Below are positions 10,237 to 18,986 of a DNA stretch of 64,000 bases, piece by piece. Under the pieces are notes generated by a model. That model made no database searches. It had not been told where the DNA came from and worked only from the letters and a program-made list of their open reading frames with translations. The translations under genes and the position numbers were made by a program. The stretch is from Paraburkholderia antibiotica (lineage in GTDB: Bacteria; Pseudomonadota; Gammaproteobacteria; Burkholderiales; Burkholderiaceae), in assembly GCF_012927125.1 (NCBI RefSeq), contig NZ_JABBFZ010000002.1, forward strand, positions 1-64,000, in the 5' to 3' direction. Position 1 is the stretch's first letter. Each line of letters opens with the position of its first letter.

Positions 10237-11637
10237 ATGCACGCCGCGATGACGCGCGCGTGGCTGATCGGCGCCGGCCCCGGCGACGTCGAACTGATGA
10301 CGCTGAAAGCGACCCGCGCGCTCGCGCAGGCCGACGTCGTGCTGGTCGACGATCTGGTCAATCCCGAGGTGCTGCAGTTCGCGCGCGGCGATGCGCAGGT
10401 TGTCTACGTCGGCAAACGCGGCGGTCATCCGTCGACGCCGCAGGCCGAGATCGTCGCGCAAATGCTCGCGTATCTGCGGGCCGGGCGCAGCGTCGCGCGG
10501 CTCAAGGGCGGCGACCCGTTCGTGTTCGGCCGCGGCGGCGAAGAATTGCAGGCGCTGCACGCGGAAGGTATCCATGTCGACGTGATCAACGGCATCACGG
10601 CCGGCATTGCCGCGCCGGCGGCGCTCGGCATCGCGGTCACGCATCGCGACCATGCGCAGGGCGTGGTGTTCGTCACCGGTCATAGCGCCGGCGACGGCGA
10701 GCCCGACTGGGCCGCGCTCGTCGCGACACGCATGACGCTCGTGATCTATATGGGCATGCGGCGGCTCGCCGACATCAGCGGCGCGCTGCTCGCGGCCGGC
10801 ATGAGCGCCGCCACGCCGTGCGCGGCGATCGAAGCGGCGACGCGGCCCGAACAGCGTCATGTGCTCGCGCCGCTCGGCGCGTTCGCTGCCGCGGTCGGGC
10901 GCGCGGGACTCGGTTCGCCGGCGATTGTCGTGATCGGCGGGGTGGCGTCGCTGGCGCTGGCGCGGGAGGTGGCTGATGATACGGCGCGGTGCGAAGAGGG
11001 CGTTGGCCGTGAAGGCGTCGAGCAGTTTGGGGACGCCGGAGACGCTGCGCATTCGGCAACCGGTGATCATTCCGGCATGCAGACTCACACCTACGCCGAC
11101 ACCCCACCACGCGATAGCCCGACCAGAACGCTGAGCGTCGGCATCGGTTGTCGTGCGAACAGCGCGGCCACCGATATTGAAACCGCCGTGCGCATCGCGC
11201 TAGGCGCGTACGCGTTCGAACAGATCGGCACCGTCGCGACGATCGACAGCAAAGCTCATGAAGCGGGCCTGCTCGAATTCTGCGCGCGCCACGCGCTGCC
11301 GTTGCAACTGTTCAGCCGCGCGCAGATTGCCGCGATGCCGGTCGCGTCGCCGTCGGCGGCTGCGCAGGCGCATCTGGGTGTCGACGGTGTCTGCGAACCG
11401 TGCGCGCTGCTCGCCGCGAGCCACGCCGCAAGTAGCACGGACGCCAACAACGCCACACCCAACAACACTACGAGCCATCCCGCAGACGCGGCACATAGCC
11501 CACGCCTGCTCGTACGCAAGACCCGCCACGCCGGCATCACCGTCGCGATCGCCTGCACCAGCAACGCCGCGCACGATGCCGCAGGCCCCAACCCGGCCGC
11601 CACCCACCGTGCTCCACCCAATCAGGACTCTCGATGA
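10237..11637 (+). CDS. uroporphyrinogen-III C-methyltransferase fused to CobE/CbiG-C
   Basis: A 466-residue two-domain protein. Residues about 5-250 are a SUMT (CobA): SAM-binding GAGPGDVELMTLKATRAL, KGGDPFVFGRGGEE and YMGM are all present; this domain makes precorrin-2 from uroporphyrinogen III. After a low-complexity linker, residues about 300-460 match CobE/CbiG-C, with the signature VGIGCRANSAATDIE and the VCEPCALLAA region, thought to help open the ring-contraction lactone. These are usually separate genes. Start taken at MHAAMTRAWL; the frame is open further upstream to 10051, in the riboswitch leader. An internal ATG near 11076 could also give free CobE. The stop overlaps cobO as ATGA. 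Confidence 0.85.
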   Translation: MHAAMTRAWLIGAGPGDVELMTLKATRALAQADVVLVDDLVNPEVLQFARGDAQVVYVGKRGGHPSTPQAEIVAQMLAYLRAGRSVARLKGGDPFVFGRGGEELQALHAEGIHVDVINGITAGIAAPAALGIAVTHRDHAQGVVFVTGHSAGDGEPDWAALVATRMTLVIYMGMRRLADISGALLAAGMSAATPCAAIEAATRPEQRHVLAPLGAFAAAVGRAGLGSPAIVVIGGVASLALAREVADDTARCEEGVGREGVEQFGDAGDAAHSATGDHSGMQTHTYADTPPRDSPTRTLSVGIGCRANSAATDIETAVRIALGAYAFEQIGTVATIDSKAHEAGLLEFCARHALPLQLFSRAQIAAMPVASPSAAAQAHLGVDGVCEPCALLAASHAASSTDANNATPNNTTSHPADAAHSPRLLVRKTRHAGITVAIACTSNAAHDAAGPNPAATHRAPPNQDSR

Positions 11638-12236
11638 AAACCGACCTCGAATCGCATCAACGCATGACCGAACGCCGCCGCGAAGGCCACGAAAAGAAGC
11701 AGGCCGCCGCGACCGTCGAAAAAGGTCTGCTGATCGTCAACACCGGCACCGGCAAGGGCAAGAGCACCGCCGCGTTCGGCATGGCCGTGCGCGTGCTCGG
11801 CCACGGCATGCGCCTTGGCGTCGTGCAGTTCATCAAGGGCGCGTTGCATACGTCGGAGCGCGACTTTCTCGGCGCGATCGCGCAGTGCGATTTCGTCACG
11901 ATGGGCGACGGCTATACGTGGAACACGCAGAATCGCAACGCCGACATCGCGACCGCGCGCAAGGGCTGGGACGAGGCGCGCCGGATGATCGAAAGCGGCG
12001 ACTACCAGATGGTGATCCTCGACGAGTTGAACACCGTGCTCAAGTACGAATACCTGCCGCTCGACGAAGTGCTCGCCGTCATCAACGCGCGCGCGCCGAT
12101 GCTCCACGTCGTCGTGACCGGCCGTCATGCGCCCGACGCGCTGATCGAAGCCGCCGACCTCGTCACCGAAATGCGCGCGATCAAGCATCCGTATCGCGAG
12201 CAGGGTGTGAAGGCGCAGCGCGGCGTGGAGTTCTGA
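11634..12236 (+). CDS. cobO: cob(I)yrinic acid a,c-diamide adenosyltransferase CobO
   Basis: A 200-residue CobA/CobO/BtuR-family enzyme that transfers the adenosyl group of ATP to the cobalt of corrinoids. The P-loop NTGTGKGKST is at about residues 36-45, with the family segments VVQFIKGAL, DELNTVLKYEYLP and VVVTGRHAPDALIEAADLVTE. Start ATG overlaps the preceding stop, and cobB begins three bases after its own stop, so all three are one operon under the cobalamin riboswitch. Confidence 0.96.
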   Translation: MKTDLESHQRMTERRREGHEKKQAAATVEKGLLIVNTGTGKGKSTAAFGMAVRVLGHGMRLGVVQFIKGALHTSERDFLGAIAQCDFVTMGDGYTWNTQNRNADIATARKGWDEARRMIESGDYQMVILDELNTVLKYEYLPLDEVLAVINARAPMLHVVVTGRHAPDALIEAADLVTEMRAIKHPYREQGVKAQRGVEF

Positions 12237-12239
12237 GCG

Positions 12240-13565
12240 ATGACTTCGGCACCCACGGGCCCGTCCTCCCGAGCGTGTCCCGCGCTGTTCATCAGCGCGC
12301 CCGCGTCGGGACAAGGCAAGACCACGATCACCGCCGGCCTCGCCCGCTATCACCGACGGCTCGGCCGGCGCGTGCGCGTGTTCAAGACCGGCCCGGATTT
12401 TCTCGACCCGATGATCCTCGCGCGCGCGAGCGGCGCGCCGGTGCTGTCGCTCGATCTATGGATGGTCGGCGAAAGCGCGTGCCGCAACCTGCTCGCGCAG
12501 GCGGCGCTCGAGGCCGATCTGATCCTGATCGAAGGCGTGATGGGGCTGTTCGACGGCACGCCGAGCAGCGCCGATCTCGCGACCGCGTTCGGCGTGCCGG
12601 TACTTGCGGTAATTTCCGCGCAGGCGATGGCGCAGACCTTCGGCGCGCTCGCGTTCGGCCTCGCGCGATTCCGGCCGCAGTTGCCGTTTCATGGCGTGCT
12701 CGCGAACCGCGTCGGCTCGGCGCGGCATGCGCAGATGCTGCAGGAAGCGCTGCCGCCGGCGTTGCGCTGGTGCGGCCACATCGCCGCGAGCGATGAAATC
12801 GCGCTGCCCGACCGCCATCTCGGCCTGCACCAGGCCGACGAAATCGATGACCTCGACGCGCGCCTCGAACGTGCCGCCGATACGCTCGCCTCCACCGCGC
12901 TCGCGGCGTTGCCGCCGGCCATCGAGTTCGGCACGCCGACGCCCGAAGCCCTACCGCCGCTGCTGCAAGGTCGACACATCGCGATCGCGCGCGACGCCGC
13001 GTTCTCGTTCATCTATCCGGCCAACCTCGCGCTGCTCGAAACGCTCGGCGCCCGGCTCAGCTACTTCTCACCGCTCGCCGACGAGCCGCTGCCCGCCGAT
13101 GCGCACGCGCTCTATCTGCCCGGCGGCTATCCCGAGCTGCACGCGGCGATGCTCGCGGGCAATGCGACCAGCGCCGCGTCGATCCGCGCGCACGTCGACG
13201 CGGATAAACCGGTGCTCGCCGAATGCGGCGGCATGCTCTATCTGCTCGACACGCTCACCGACGCGCACGGCACGCGCACGCCGATGCTCGGCCTGCTGCC
13301 CGGTCACGCGACGATGCAAAAGCGTTTCACCTCGCTCGGCATGCAGCAGATCGACGGCGCGTACGGTCCGCTGACCGGCCACACGTTCCACTACTCGAAG
13401 CTCGACACGCCGCTCGCGCCGCTACGCTTCGCGACGCGCGCGCACAGCGACGCATCTGGCGAAGCGGTGTTCCGCGCCGGCCCGATTGTGGCAACCTATA
13501 TGCACGCTTACTGGCCCTCCAACCCGGCCTTCACGGCCGCCCTCTTTCATGGCGAAGCCTTTTGA
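12240..13565 (+). CDS. cobB: cobyrinate/hydrogenobyrinate a,c-diamide synthase CobB
   Basis: A 441-residue glutamine amidotransferase of the CobB/CbiA family. The N-terminal ATP-binding domain has SAPASGQGKTT and KTGPDFLDP; the C-terminal class-I amidotransferase-like domain has LPGGYPELHA, the catalytic cysteine in AECGGMLYLLD, and the histidine in GHTFHYSKLD. It amidates the a and c side chains using glutamine and ATP. Three bases after cobO; its last 17 bases overlap bluB. Confidence 0.95.
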   Translation: MTSAPTGPSSRACPALFISAPASGQGKTTITAGLARYHRRLGRRVRVFKTGPDFLDPMILARASGAPVLSLDLWMVGESACRNLLAQAALEADLILIEGVMGLFDGTPSSADLATAFGVPVLAVISAQAMAQTFGALAFGLARFRPQLPFHGVLANRVGSARHAQMLQEALPPALRWCGHIAASDEIALPDRHLGLHQADEIDDLDARLERAADTLASTALAALPPAIEFGTPTPEALPPLLQGRHIAIARDAAFSFIYPANLALLETLGARLSYFSPLADEPLPADAHALYLPGGYPELHAAMLAGNATSAASIRAHVDADKPVLAECGGMLYLLDTLTDAHGTRTPMLGLLPGHATMQKRFTSLGMQQIDGAYGPLTGHTFHYSKLDTPLAPLRFATRAHSDASGEAVFRAGPIVATYMHAYWPSNPAFTAALFHGEAF

Positions 13566-14214
13566 CGATTCCGAGCGCGACGCGGTCTATCGCGCGATTT
13601 ACGAACGGCGCGATATGCGCCACTTCGTGCCCGATCCGGTCGACCCGGCCGTGCTGCGGCGTCTGCTCGACGCCGCGCATCACGCGCCGAGCGTGGGCTT
13701 CATGCAGCCGTGGCGTATCGCGCGCATCACCGACGCGGCGCTGCGCACGGGCTTGCGCGACATCGTCGAGCGCGAACGGCTCGCGACCGCCGACGCGCTC
13801 GGCAAACGCCGCGACGAGTTCATGAAGCTGAAGGTGGAAGGCATGCGCGACTGCGCGGAGCTGCTGGTGATCGCGCTGATGGACCGACGCGAGCGGCACG
13901 TGTTCGGGCGCCGCACGCTGCCGGAGATGGACCTCGCGTCGGTCGCCTGTGCGATCCAGAACATGTGGCTCGCCGCGCGTGCGGAAGGACTTGGGCTCGG
14001 CTGGGTGTCGCTATTCGACGTCGATGCGGTGCGCGCGCTGCTGCGGATGCCGGAAGGCGCGCGGCCGGTCGCGATTCTGTGCCTCGGCCATGTCGAACGC
14101 TTCTACGACGAGCCGATGCTCGAAACCGAACGCTGGGCGAGCCGTTTGCCGCTGACCGACTGCGTGTTCGAAAATTGCTGGCCGCAGGATGCGGACACGT
14201 CGGAGCGAAAGTAG
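13549..14214 (+). CDS. bluB: 5,6-dimethylbenzimidazole synthase BluB
   Basis: A 221-residue nitroreductase-fold flavoenzyme that breaks down FMNH2 with oxygen to 5,6-dimethylbenzimidazole, the lower ligand of B12. Family hallmarks seen are RRDMRHFVPDPV, HHAPSVGFMQPWR and the GLGLGWVSLFD segment. Start MAKPFDDSERD (13549) is chosen over upstream in-frame starts that would lie well inside cobB. Last gene of the rightward cob operon; its presence implies true cobalamin with an oxygen-dependent lower ligand. Confidence 0.95.
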   Translation: MAKPFDDSERDAVYRAIYERRDMRHFVPDPVDPAVLRRLLDAAHHAPSVGFMQPWRIARITDAALRTGLRDIVERERLATADALGKRRDEFMKLKVEGMRDCAELLVIALMDRRERHVFGRRTLPEMDLASVACAIQNMWLAARAEGLGLGWVSLFDVDAVRALLRMPEGARPVAILCLGHVERFYDEPMLETERWASRLPLTDCVFENCWPQDADTSERK

Positions 14215-14317
14215 CGCGCGTAACGTGCATGACGTGCGTAATGCGGCGCGTAAGGCGCGCCATGCAAACGCGAGCGCGATGCAACGCAAAAGCCAGTCAG
14301 CCGCGCGTGCCGGCTAC

Positions 14318-14337
14318 GCGCTAAAGCGCTTTAGCGC
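14318..14337. repeat. 20-base perfect palindrome at the lipoprotein gene end
   Basis: GCGCTAAAGCGCTTTAGCGC is a perfect palindrome that includes the stop codon (TTA at 14331-14333) of the minus-strand lipoprotein gene, in the convergent gap after bluB. There is no clear T-tract on either side, so it is not a classical terminator. Confidence 0.6.
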
Positions 14338-14936
14338 TGCAGCGGCTTCATCGATTCGACCTTCGGCTCGCCGCTCGCCTTGTCGACGCTCAGCTTCACG
14401 CGCCAGTCGGCCGGCGCGTCGAACGGCAGCTTCGCGAGCGCGGTCTTCGCCAGCAGCGGCAGCGCGTGCAGCGGGTCCGCATCGCGATCGACGAACACCG
14501 CGCTGACCTTGTAGCGCTCCGCGCCGCTCGCGTAATCGAAAAAGCGCAGCGTCAGCGCATGCTGATATTGACGGCCGAACAGCAGCGCACCGAATCCGTC
14601 GCCGGTGTTGCTGCAATCGGCGGGCGCGCAATCCTCGCCGCCGACGCCGATCGACGCCGGCCGCGTGCTATACGCGATCGACACCAGATAATGCGCGGAC
14701 TTGTCCGCCGACTCGACGAAACCATATCTGGCCAGTTCGTCGCGCAGCAGCTTTTCGGCCTGCGGATGATCGGCGCTGTCTTCCTGCGGCTGCGTGCGCG
14801 CGATCGTATAGGTCTGCTCGCCTTGCAGCGCAACGGCGGCATTGTCGGAAACGGTATGCACGTTGGCGCTCAGGCCTGAGCAACCAGCCAGACTCGCCGC
14901 GGCCAGGGCGGCGCAGAGACGGGCGATTTTTGCCAT
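14331..14936 (-). CDS. DUF4136-like lipoprotein
   Basis: A 201-residue predicted outer-membrane or periplasmic lipoprotein. The N-terminus is a signal with lipobox LAGC (Cys at about residue 19). The rest looks like the DUF4136 family: a QTYTIARTQPQ start, a central glycine-rich segment with two cysteines (GGEDCAPADC), and a beta-rich end. Function unknown. It lies 66 bases downstream of the CHASE2 kinase on the same strand, so it may be the last gene of that signalling operon. The short gap carries 9-base repeats. Confidence 0.75.
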   Translation of the reverse strand: MAKIARLCAALAAASLAGCSGLSANVHTVSDNAAVALQGEQTYTIARTQPQEDSADHPQAEKLLRDELARYGFVESADKSAHYLVSIAYSTRPASIGVGGEDCAPADCSNTGDGFGALLFGRQYQHALTLRFFDYASGAERYKVSAVFVDRDADPLHALPLLAKTALAKLPFDAPADWRVKLSVDKASGEPKVESMKPLQR

Positions 14937-14953
14937 TTTTTGTTTTCTCTCAA

Positions 14954-14997
14954 GTACAGGGGATACACCGGTACAGCGGGTACAGCGGGTACAGCAA
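14954..14997. repeat. 9-base tandem repeats in the leader of the lipoprotein gene
   Basis: GTACAGCGG, GTACAGCGG and GTACAGCAA follow one another at 14971-14997, with degenerate copies (GTACAGGGG, ATACACCG) just before. They fill most of the gap between the kinase stop and the lipoprotein start. Confidence 0.75.
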
Positions 14998-15002
14998 CTG
15001 CA

Positions 15003-17468
15003 TCAGGTTCGCGGAGCGGCCAGTTCGTCGAGCTGCGCATCGTCGAGCGTGGGCAGCCAGATCGTAAAGGCCGTCCCCTCGCCGGGTGCGCTGACGACGT
15101 CGACGCTACCCCCGTGGCGCGTGACGACCGTCTTGACGAACGCCATGCCGAGTCCCGCACCACCCACTTCCGGCCGCTCTGCCTCGTGAAACCGCCGGAA
15201 ACGTTCGAACAGCCCCGCCTGCTGTTCTTTTGGAATTCCATAACCCTGATCCCGAATCGTACATGACACGCGCGCCTTGGCCGGCTGGCTCGCAAAACTG
15301 CAGACGATACGCGTGTCGGGCGGACTGTATTTCACCGCATTGTTCAGGATATTGACGAGCGCGCGTGTCATCAGCGAGCGATCGGCATAGATCCAGTGCA
15401 GTCCGTCGGACTCGTCCCCCATCTCCGTATGCAGCGCGATACGCTTGGCGTGCGCCTGCGGCCAGACCTCGTCGCTCGCGTCGATCACGAGCTCGGTCAG
15501 ATTCTGGGGCTCCAGCACATACGCCTGCGATTCGGCGCGCGCCAGCTGCACGAAGTCGTCGGCCAGCGTCAGCGCGCGTTGCGCATAGCGCTCGATGCGC
15601 TCGAGCAGGTTGCGCGCGAGCACCGGCTCGGTCCGGGCGCGCTCGATCTCGACCAGCGCGATGATCGACGCCTGCGGCGAGCGCATGTCGTGCGACAGCA
15701 GCCGCAGCGCGTCCTCGCGCTGCCGCTCGGCCGCATGCAGCGCCGACACGTCGACCAGACCGGCGATCCAGCCGGTGGTCTCGCCCTGCGCGTTGGTACA
15801 GGTCGCGTAGCGCAGCAGATGATCGCGCTCGTTCGCGTCGCGCACCTCGACGCCTTGCGCCATCAGCGCCGCGAACTCGTCGCGCGTCGGGTCGAGCAGC
15901 GCCGGCCACTGCGCGTGCGCGTACAGGTTGCGCTCGGTGTCGGTGGAACTGTCGGTGTCGATCGTGTTCACCAGCGTCAGGCCGCCGAGTACGGTCTGCA
16001 TCGGCTGCCCCTCGGGCAGCGGCGCGCCGAGCCGCGCGAAATGCGCCTTCGCGGCGTGATTCGCGATCAGCACGACGCCGCCCAGATCGCTGACGAGAAT
16101 CGGCTCGGGCACGCTGTCGAGGCTGTCCCACACGAAACGCTTCATGTCCTGCACGCGCTGCGCGGCCTGCGCCATCAGCGCCATATGCTGCTCGAGCACG
16201 TCGCCGCTGAACTCGCGACGGCGCTGCGGGGTTTCCGGCAGCAGATGCGGTTCGTCGGCGAGGCGCTGCAGCTCGCCGCGCAGATAGGCCATCGTCATTT
16301 CGAGGCGACGCCAGTTCCAGATCGGATACACGATCATCACGCCGAGGATCGCCGGCACCGGCGACATCCACAGCCGCCCGGCGTACAGCAGCACCGCGCT
16401 GCTGATGGCCGCGACCAGCACCAGCGCGCCGGTCAGCAGCAGCGAGCGGCGCGGCGACAGCACCAGAAAACCGGCGAGCAGCGCGGCGAGCGGCCCAAGC
16501 GACGACGCGAACACGATCCAGCGTCCAACCGGCAGGATTTCGCGGCCGGTCAGCAGCGTATCGAGCACGTTGGCGTGGATGTACACGCCGGGCTGCGGGC
16601 CGAGCTCGCCGGACACTGGCGTCGCGAAACGGTCGTACAGGCCCGATGCGGTCACGCCGATCACGACGATGCGGCCGCGCAACTGATCTGCCGGCACCTT
16701 GCCGGCGAGCACGTCGGCGAAGCTGAACTTCGTGTAGTTCTCGGCATTCGGGCCGAACGGGATCAGGAAGCGGCCCTCGCCGCCGTTGCCGCTCGCATCC
16801 ATCGGCGCGCTCGAGCGGCGCTGCGGCAGCCCGTCGCGCAGATGCAGCTTGCCGCTTTCGACCGCCTCCGCGACCAGCAGCATCAGCTGCGGCCAGCGCG
16901 AGCCGTTGTCGCCCTGGAACCGCGCGACGCTGCGCACGATGCCGTCGGTGTCGACCTCGAAATTGATGTGCCCGAGCCCTGCTGCCGCGTGCGCGAGCGG
17001 CGCGACCGGCTCGACCACCGCGCGCGCGCCGCTGCCGTCGGGCGGCGGCAGCAGGATCGGCAGATAGGTCGGGCTCAATGCGATCGCGTGGGCGAGTCCC
17101 GCATCGTCGACATTCGGCTCGGTGAAGAGCACGTCGAAGACCACCGCGGCGGGTTTGGCCGCGGCGATCTGCTCGAGCAGCCGCGTGTGGTCGCTACGCG
17201 GCCACGGCCAGCGGCCGAGCTGCGCAACGCTGGCGTTGTCGATCTCCACCACGACGATGTCGGACAGCAACGGCTGCTCACGCAGCGTCAGGAAGCGGTC
17301 GTACACCAGTTGATCGATACCGACGCCGAGCCGTCCGAACGACGTCAGCAGGATCATCACGATGCCCAGACAGCCTACCCCGACCCACTCGATCAGAAAG
17401 CGCCGGCCGGCACGCCGTCCGAGACGGGCGCGCGGATCGAGGCTCAGTCGCGTGGGAGTGGTGGGCAA
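15003..17468 (-). CDS. CHASE2-domain sensor histidine kinase
   Basis: An 821-residue membrane kinase. One helix at about residues 27-45 leads into an extracytoplasmic CHASE2 domain (about 50-310), followed by three closely spaced helices (about 316-385). Then come a PAS-like domain (about 448-580), a HisKA domain with the phospho-acceptor in LSHDMRSPQ (His593), and an HATPase domain with NILNNAVKYSPPD, DQGYGIP and GGAGLGMAFVKT. It should phosphorylate the OmpR-type regulator of the same operon. The gene order regulator, LysM/FecR protein, kinase suggests the FecR protein feeds the periplasmic CHASE2 sensor. The ligand cannot be told from sequence. Confidence 0.92.
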   Translation of the reverse strand: MPTTPTRLSLDPRARLGRRAGRRFLIEWVGVGCLGIVMILLTSFGRLGVGIDQLVYDRFLTLREQPLLSDIVVVEIDNASVAQLGRWPWPRSDHTRLLEQIAAAKPAAVVFDVLFTEPNVDDAGLAHAIALSPTYLPILLPPPDGSGARAVVEPVAPLAHAAAGLGHINFEVDTDGIVRSVARFQGDNGSRWPQLMLLVAEAVESGKLHLRDGLPQRRSSAPMDASGNGGEGRFLIPFGPNAENYTKFSFADVLAGKVPADQLRGRIVVIGVTASGLYDRFATPVSGELGPQPGVYIHANVLDTLLTGREILPVGRWIVFASSLGPLAALLAGFLVLSPRRSLLLTGALVLVAAISSAVLLYAGRLWMSPVPAILGVMIVYPIWNWRRLEMTMAYLRGELQRLADEPHLLPETPQRRREFSGDVLEQHMALMAQAAQRVQDMKRFVWDSLDSVPEPILVSDLGGVVLIANHAAKAHFARLGAPLPEGQPMQTVLGGLTLVNTIDTDSSTDTERNLYAHAQWPALLDPTRDEFAALMAQGVEVRDANERDHLLRYATCTNAQGETTGWIAGLVDVSALHAAERQREDALRLLSHDMRSPQASIIALVEIERARTEPVLARNLLERIERYAQRALTLADDFVQLARAESQAYVLEPQNLTELVIDASDEVWPQAHAKRIALHTEMGDESDGLHWIYADRSLMTRALVNILNNAVKYSPPDTRIVCSFASQPAKARVSCTIRDQGYGIPKEQQAGLFERFRRFHEAERPEVGGAGLGMAFVKTVVTRHGGSVDVVSAPGEGTAFTIWLPTLDDAQLDELAAPRT

Positions 17469-17534
17469 TGGGCGGTCGATTCGGGAATAAAGGAACGGGC
17501 CGGCCAGACGGCCGGCCCTGAGAATCTACCAGCG

Positions 17535-18986
17535 TCAGCGCGCCAGCGTAAAGGAGCGAACTGCGCTGTTCTTCTCGTAGAAGCGGCCGTTTTCGAACTG
17601 CTCGGCGACAATCGTCCAGTAATAGACGCCTGCCGGCAGATCGCTGACCACCAGTTCGCCGCCCGTCAGATCGGTACGGTCGACGACCGGATGGCTCAGG
17701 TCGGCGGTTTTGCCGAGCACGAACCGGAAACGCGTCGGCACCGCGCTGTGGCTCACGAACCAGCGGAACTCGTAGTCGCGGCTGCCCGGACGTTGCGCGG
17801 CCGAGGCTTCCAGCCCCAACTGGCGGCGCTCGAACGCATACACGTTCGGCAGGCCGTCGAGGCCCTGGTTATCCGTCGATGCGATGCGCACGAAATACGT
17901 GCCGTCGGGCAGATCGCCGAAATCGACATGCGGCGTGCTCACGCGCTGGTCGCGTACGAGGTCGAGCTGATCGGCATCGTGCGAGATCTGCAGCCGGTAG
18001 CCGACCGCATGCTCGGCCGGCTTGAGGTCGAACTCGACGGTCTTGCCGTCCTGCACGCGCGCCGGCTTCGTGAGTACCGGCGCCGGTAACAGCTCGACCG
18101 GACTGCCAATCGGGTCGCCCGAGCGCGTCACGCTACCGAAGCTCGCCTTGACCAGTTGTTCGGATGCCTGCAGCGGTATGCCCGGCGGCGGCGCGGCGCT
18201 CCGGCCGCCTTGCGTGGTCGGATCGACGCCCACCGCGCCGTCGAGCACCGCGACCGCGGTGGTCTGCGTGCTGCCGTTGTAGTCGACCCGGAAGCGCGTG
18301 CCGCGCACACCCGCGACGACCGACGGCGAACGGATCTGGAAGCGATCGTCGCGTCGCGTCGCATGCGTGACCTGACTTTCGACCTCGCCACGGCGCAGGT
18401 CGAAGATGCGGTCGCCGGCGCCCGTCAGCGTGGTGTGCCGTAGTTTTTCGATGTCGAGCTCGCCGTCCTGGGCGACCGTCACGTACGAACCGTCGGGCAG
18501 CTCCAGCGTCGCGAAACCGTTTGAACCGGTACGGATGCGATCGCCCTCGGCGAGCTTCTCACCCGTCTTCAGCGGCAGATAGGGACTCGTGCCGAATGCA
18601 TGCTCGACCGGGCCGCTCGTCGCCACCACGCGGGCCGCATCACCGTCCTGACGCAACCTTTCGGCCGGCAGGCGCAACGCGATGCCGGCCGGCATGCGAC
18701 GCGGCGCGGGCACGTGGTTCAGGCGGCTCAACAGCGCCCAGTCGCCTGGATCGGCCATATAGCGATCGGCGATGTCGTACAGCGTGTCGCCTTCACGGGT
18801 CGTATACGAAACATAGGCCGGTGTGGTCTTCGCACCGGCCTTGTCACGCGGCGATTGGGCGTGCGCAGCTGTACCCCAGCCCGCCGCGCTGCCTGCTATC
18901 AGGCAGGCCATCGCCAGCCACACCGACGCGCGGCGGACTGGCGGGACAGCGCCGCTCGGCGCTGCCGCATCCATAAATACCGTCAC
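17535..18986 (-). CDS. secreted LysM and FecR-domain protein of a two-component operon
   Basis: A 483-residue exported protein. A signal peptide ends near AHAQS (about residue 45). A LysM peptidoglycan-binding domain follows (YTTREGDTLYDIADRYM, about 58-105), then a FecR domain (about 120-225) with the VVAGVRGTRFRVDY segment, and a C-terminal half resembling fibronectin-like repeats. FecR domains normally pass signals to anti-sigma or sensor proteins. Here the protein sits between an OmpR regulator (ATGA overlap at 18983-18986) and a CHASE2 kinase, so a cell-wall-anchored input protein is the natural reading (inference). Confidence 0.85.
   Translation of the reverse strand: MTVFMDAAAPSGAVPPVRRASVWLAMACLIAGSAAGWGTAAHAQSPRDKAGAKTTPAYVSYTTREGDTLYDIADRYMADPGDWALLSRLNHVPAPRRMPAGIALRLPAERLRQDGDAARVVATSGPVEHAFGTSPYLPLKTGEKLAEGDRIRTGSNGFATLELPDGSYVTVAQDGELDIEKLRHTTLTGAGDRIFDLRRGEVESQVTHATRRDDRFQIRSPSVVAGVRGTRFRVDYNGSTQTTAVAVLDGAVGVDPTTQGGRSAAPPPGIPLQASEQLVKASFGSVTRSGDPIGSPVELLPAPVLTKPARVQDGKTVEFDLKPAEHAVGYRLQISHDADQLDLVRDQRVSTPHVDFGDLPDGTYFVRIASTDNQGLDGLPNVYAFERRQLGLEASAAQRPGSRDYEFRWFVSHSAVPTRFRFVLGKTADLSHPVVDRTDLTGGELVVSDLPAGVYYWTIVAEQFENGRFYEKNSAVRSFTLAR

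Noticed and set aside
15396-18089. A long plus-strand frame opposite the CHASE2 kinase and the FecR gene
   Set aside because: Antisense shadow caused by codon bias; no domain seen.
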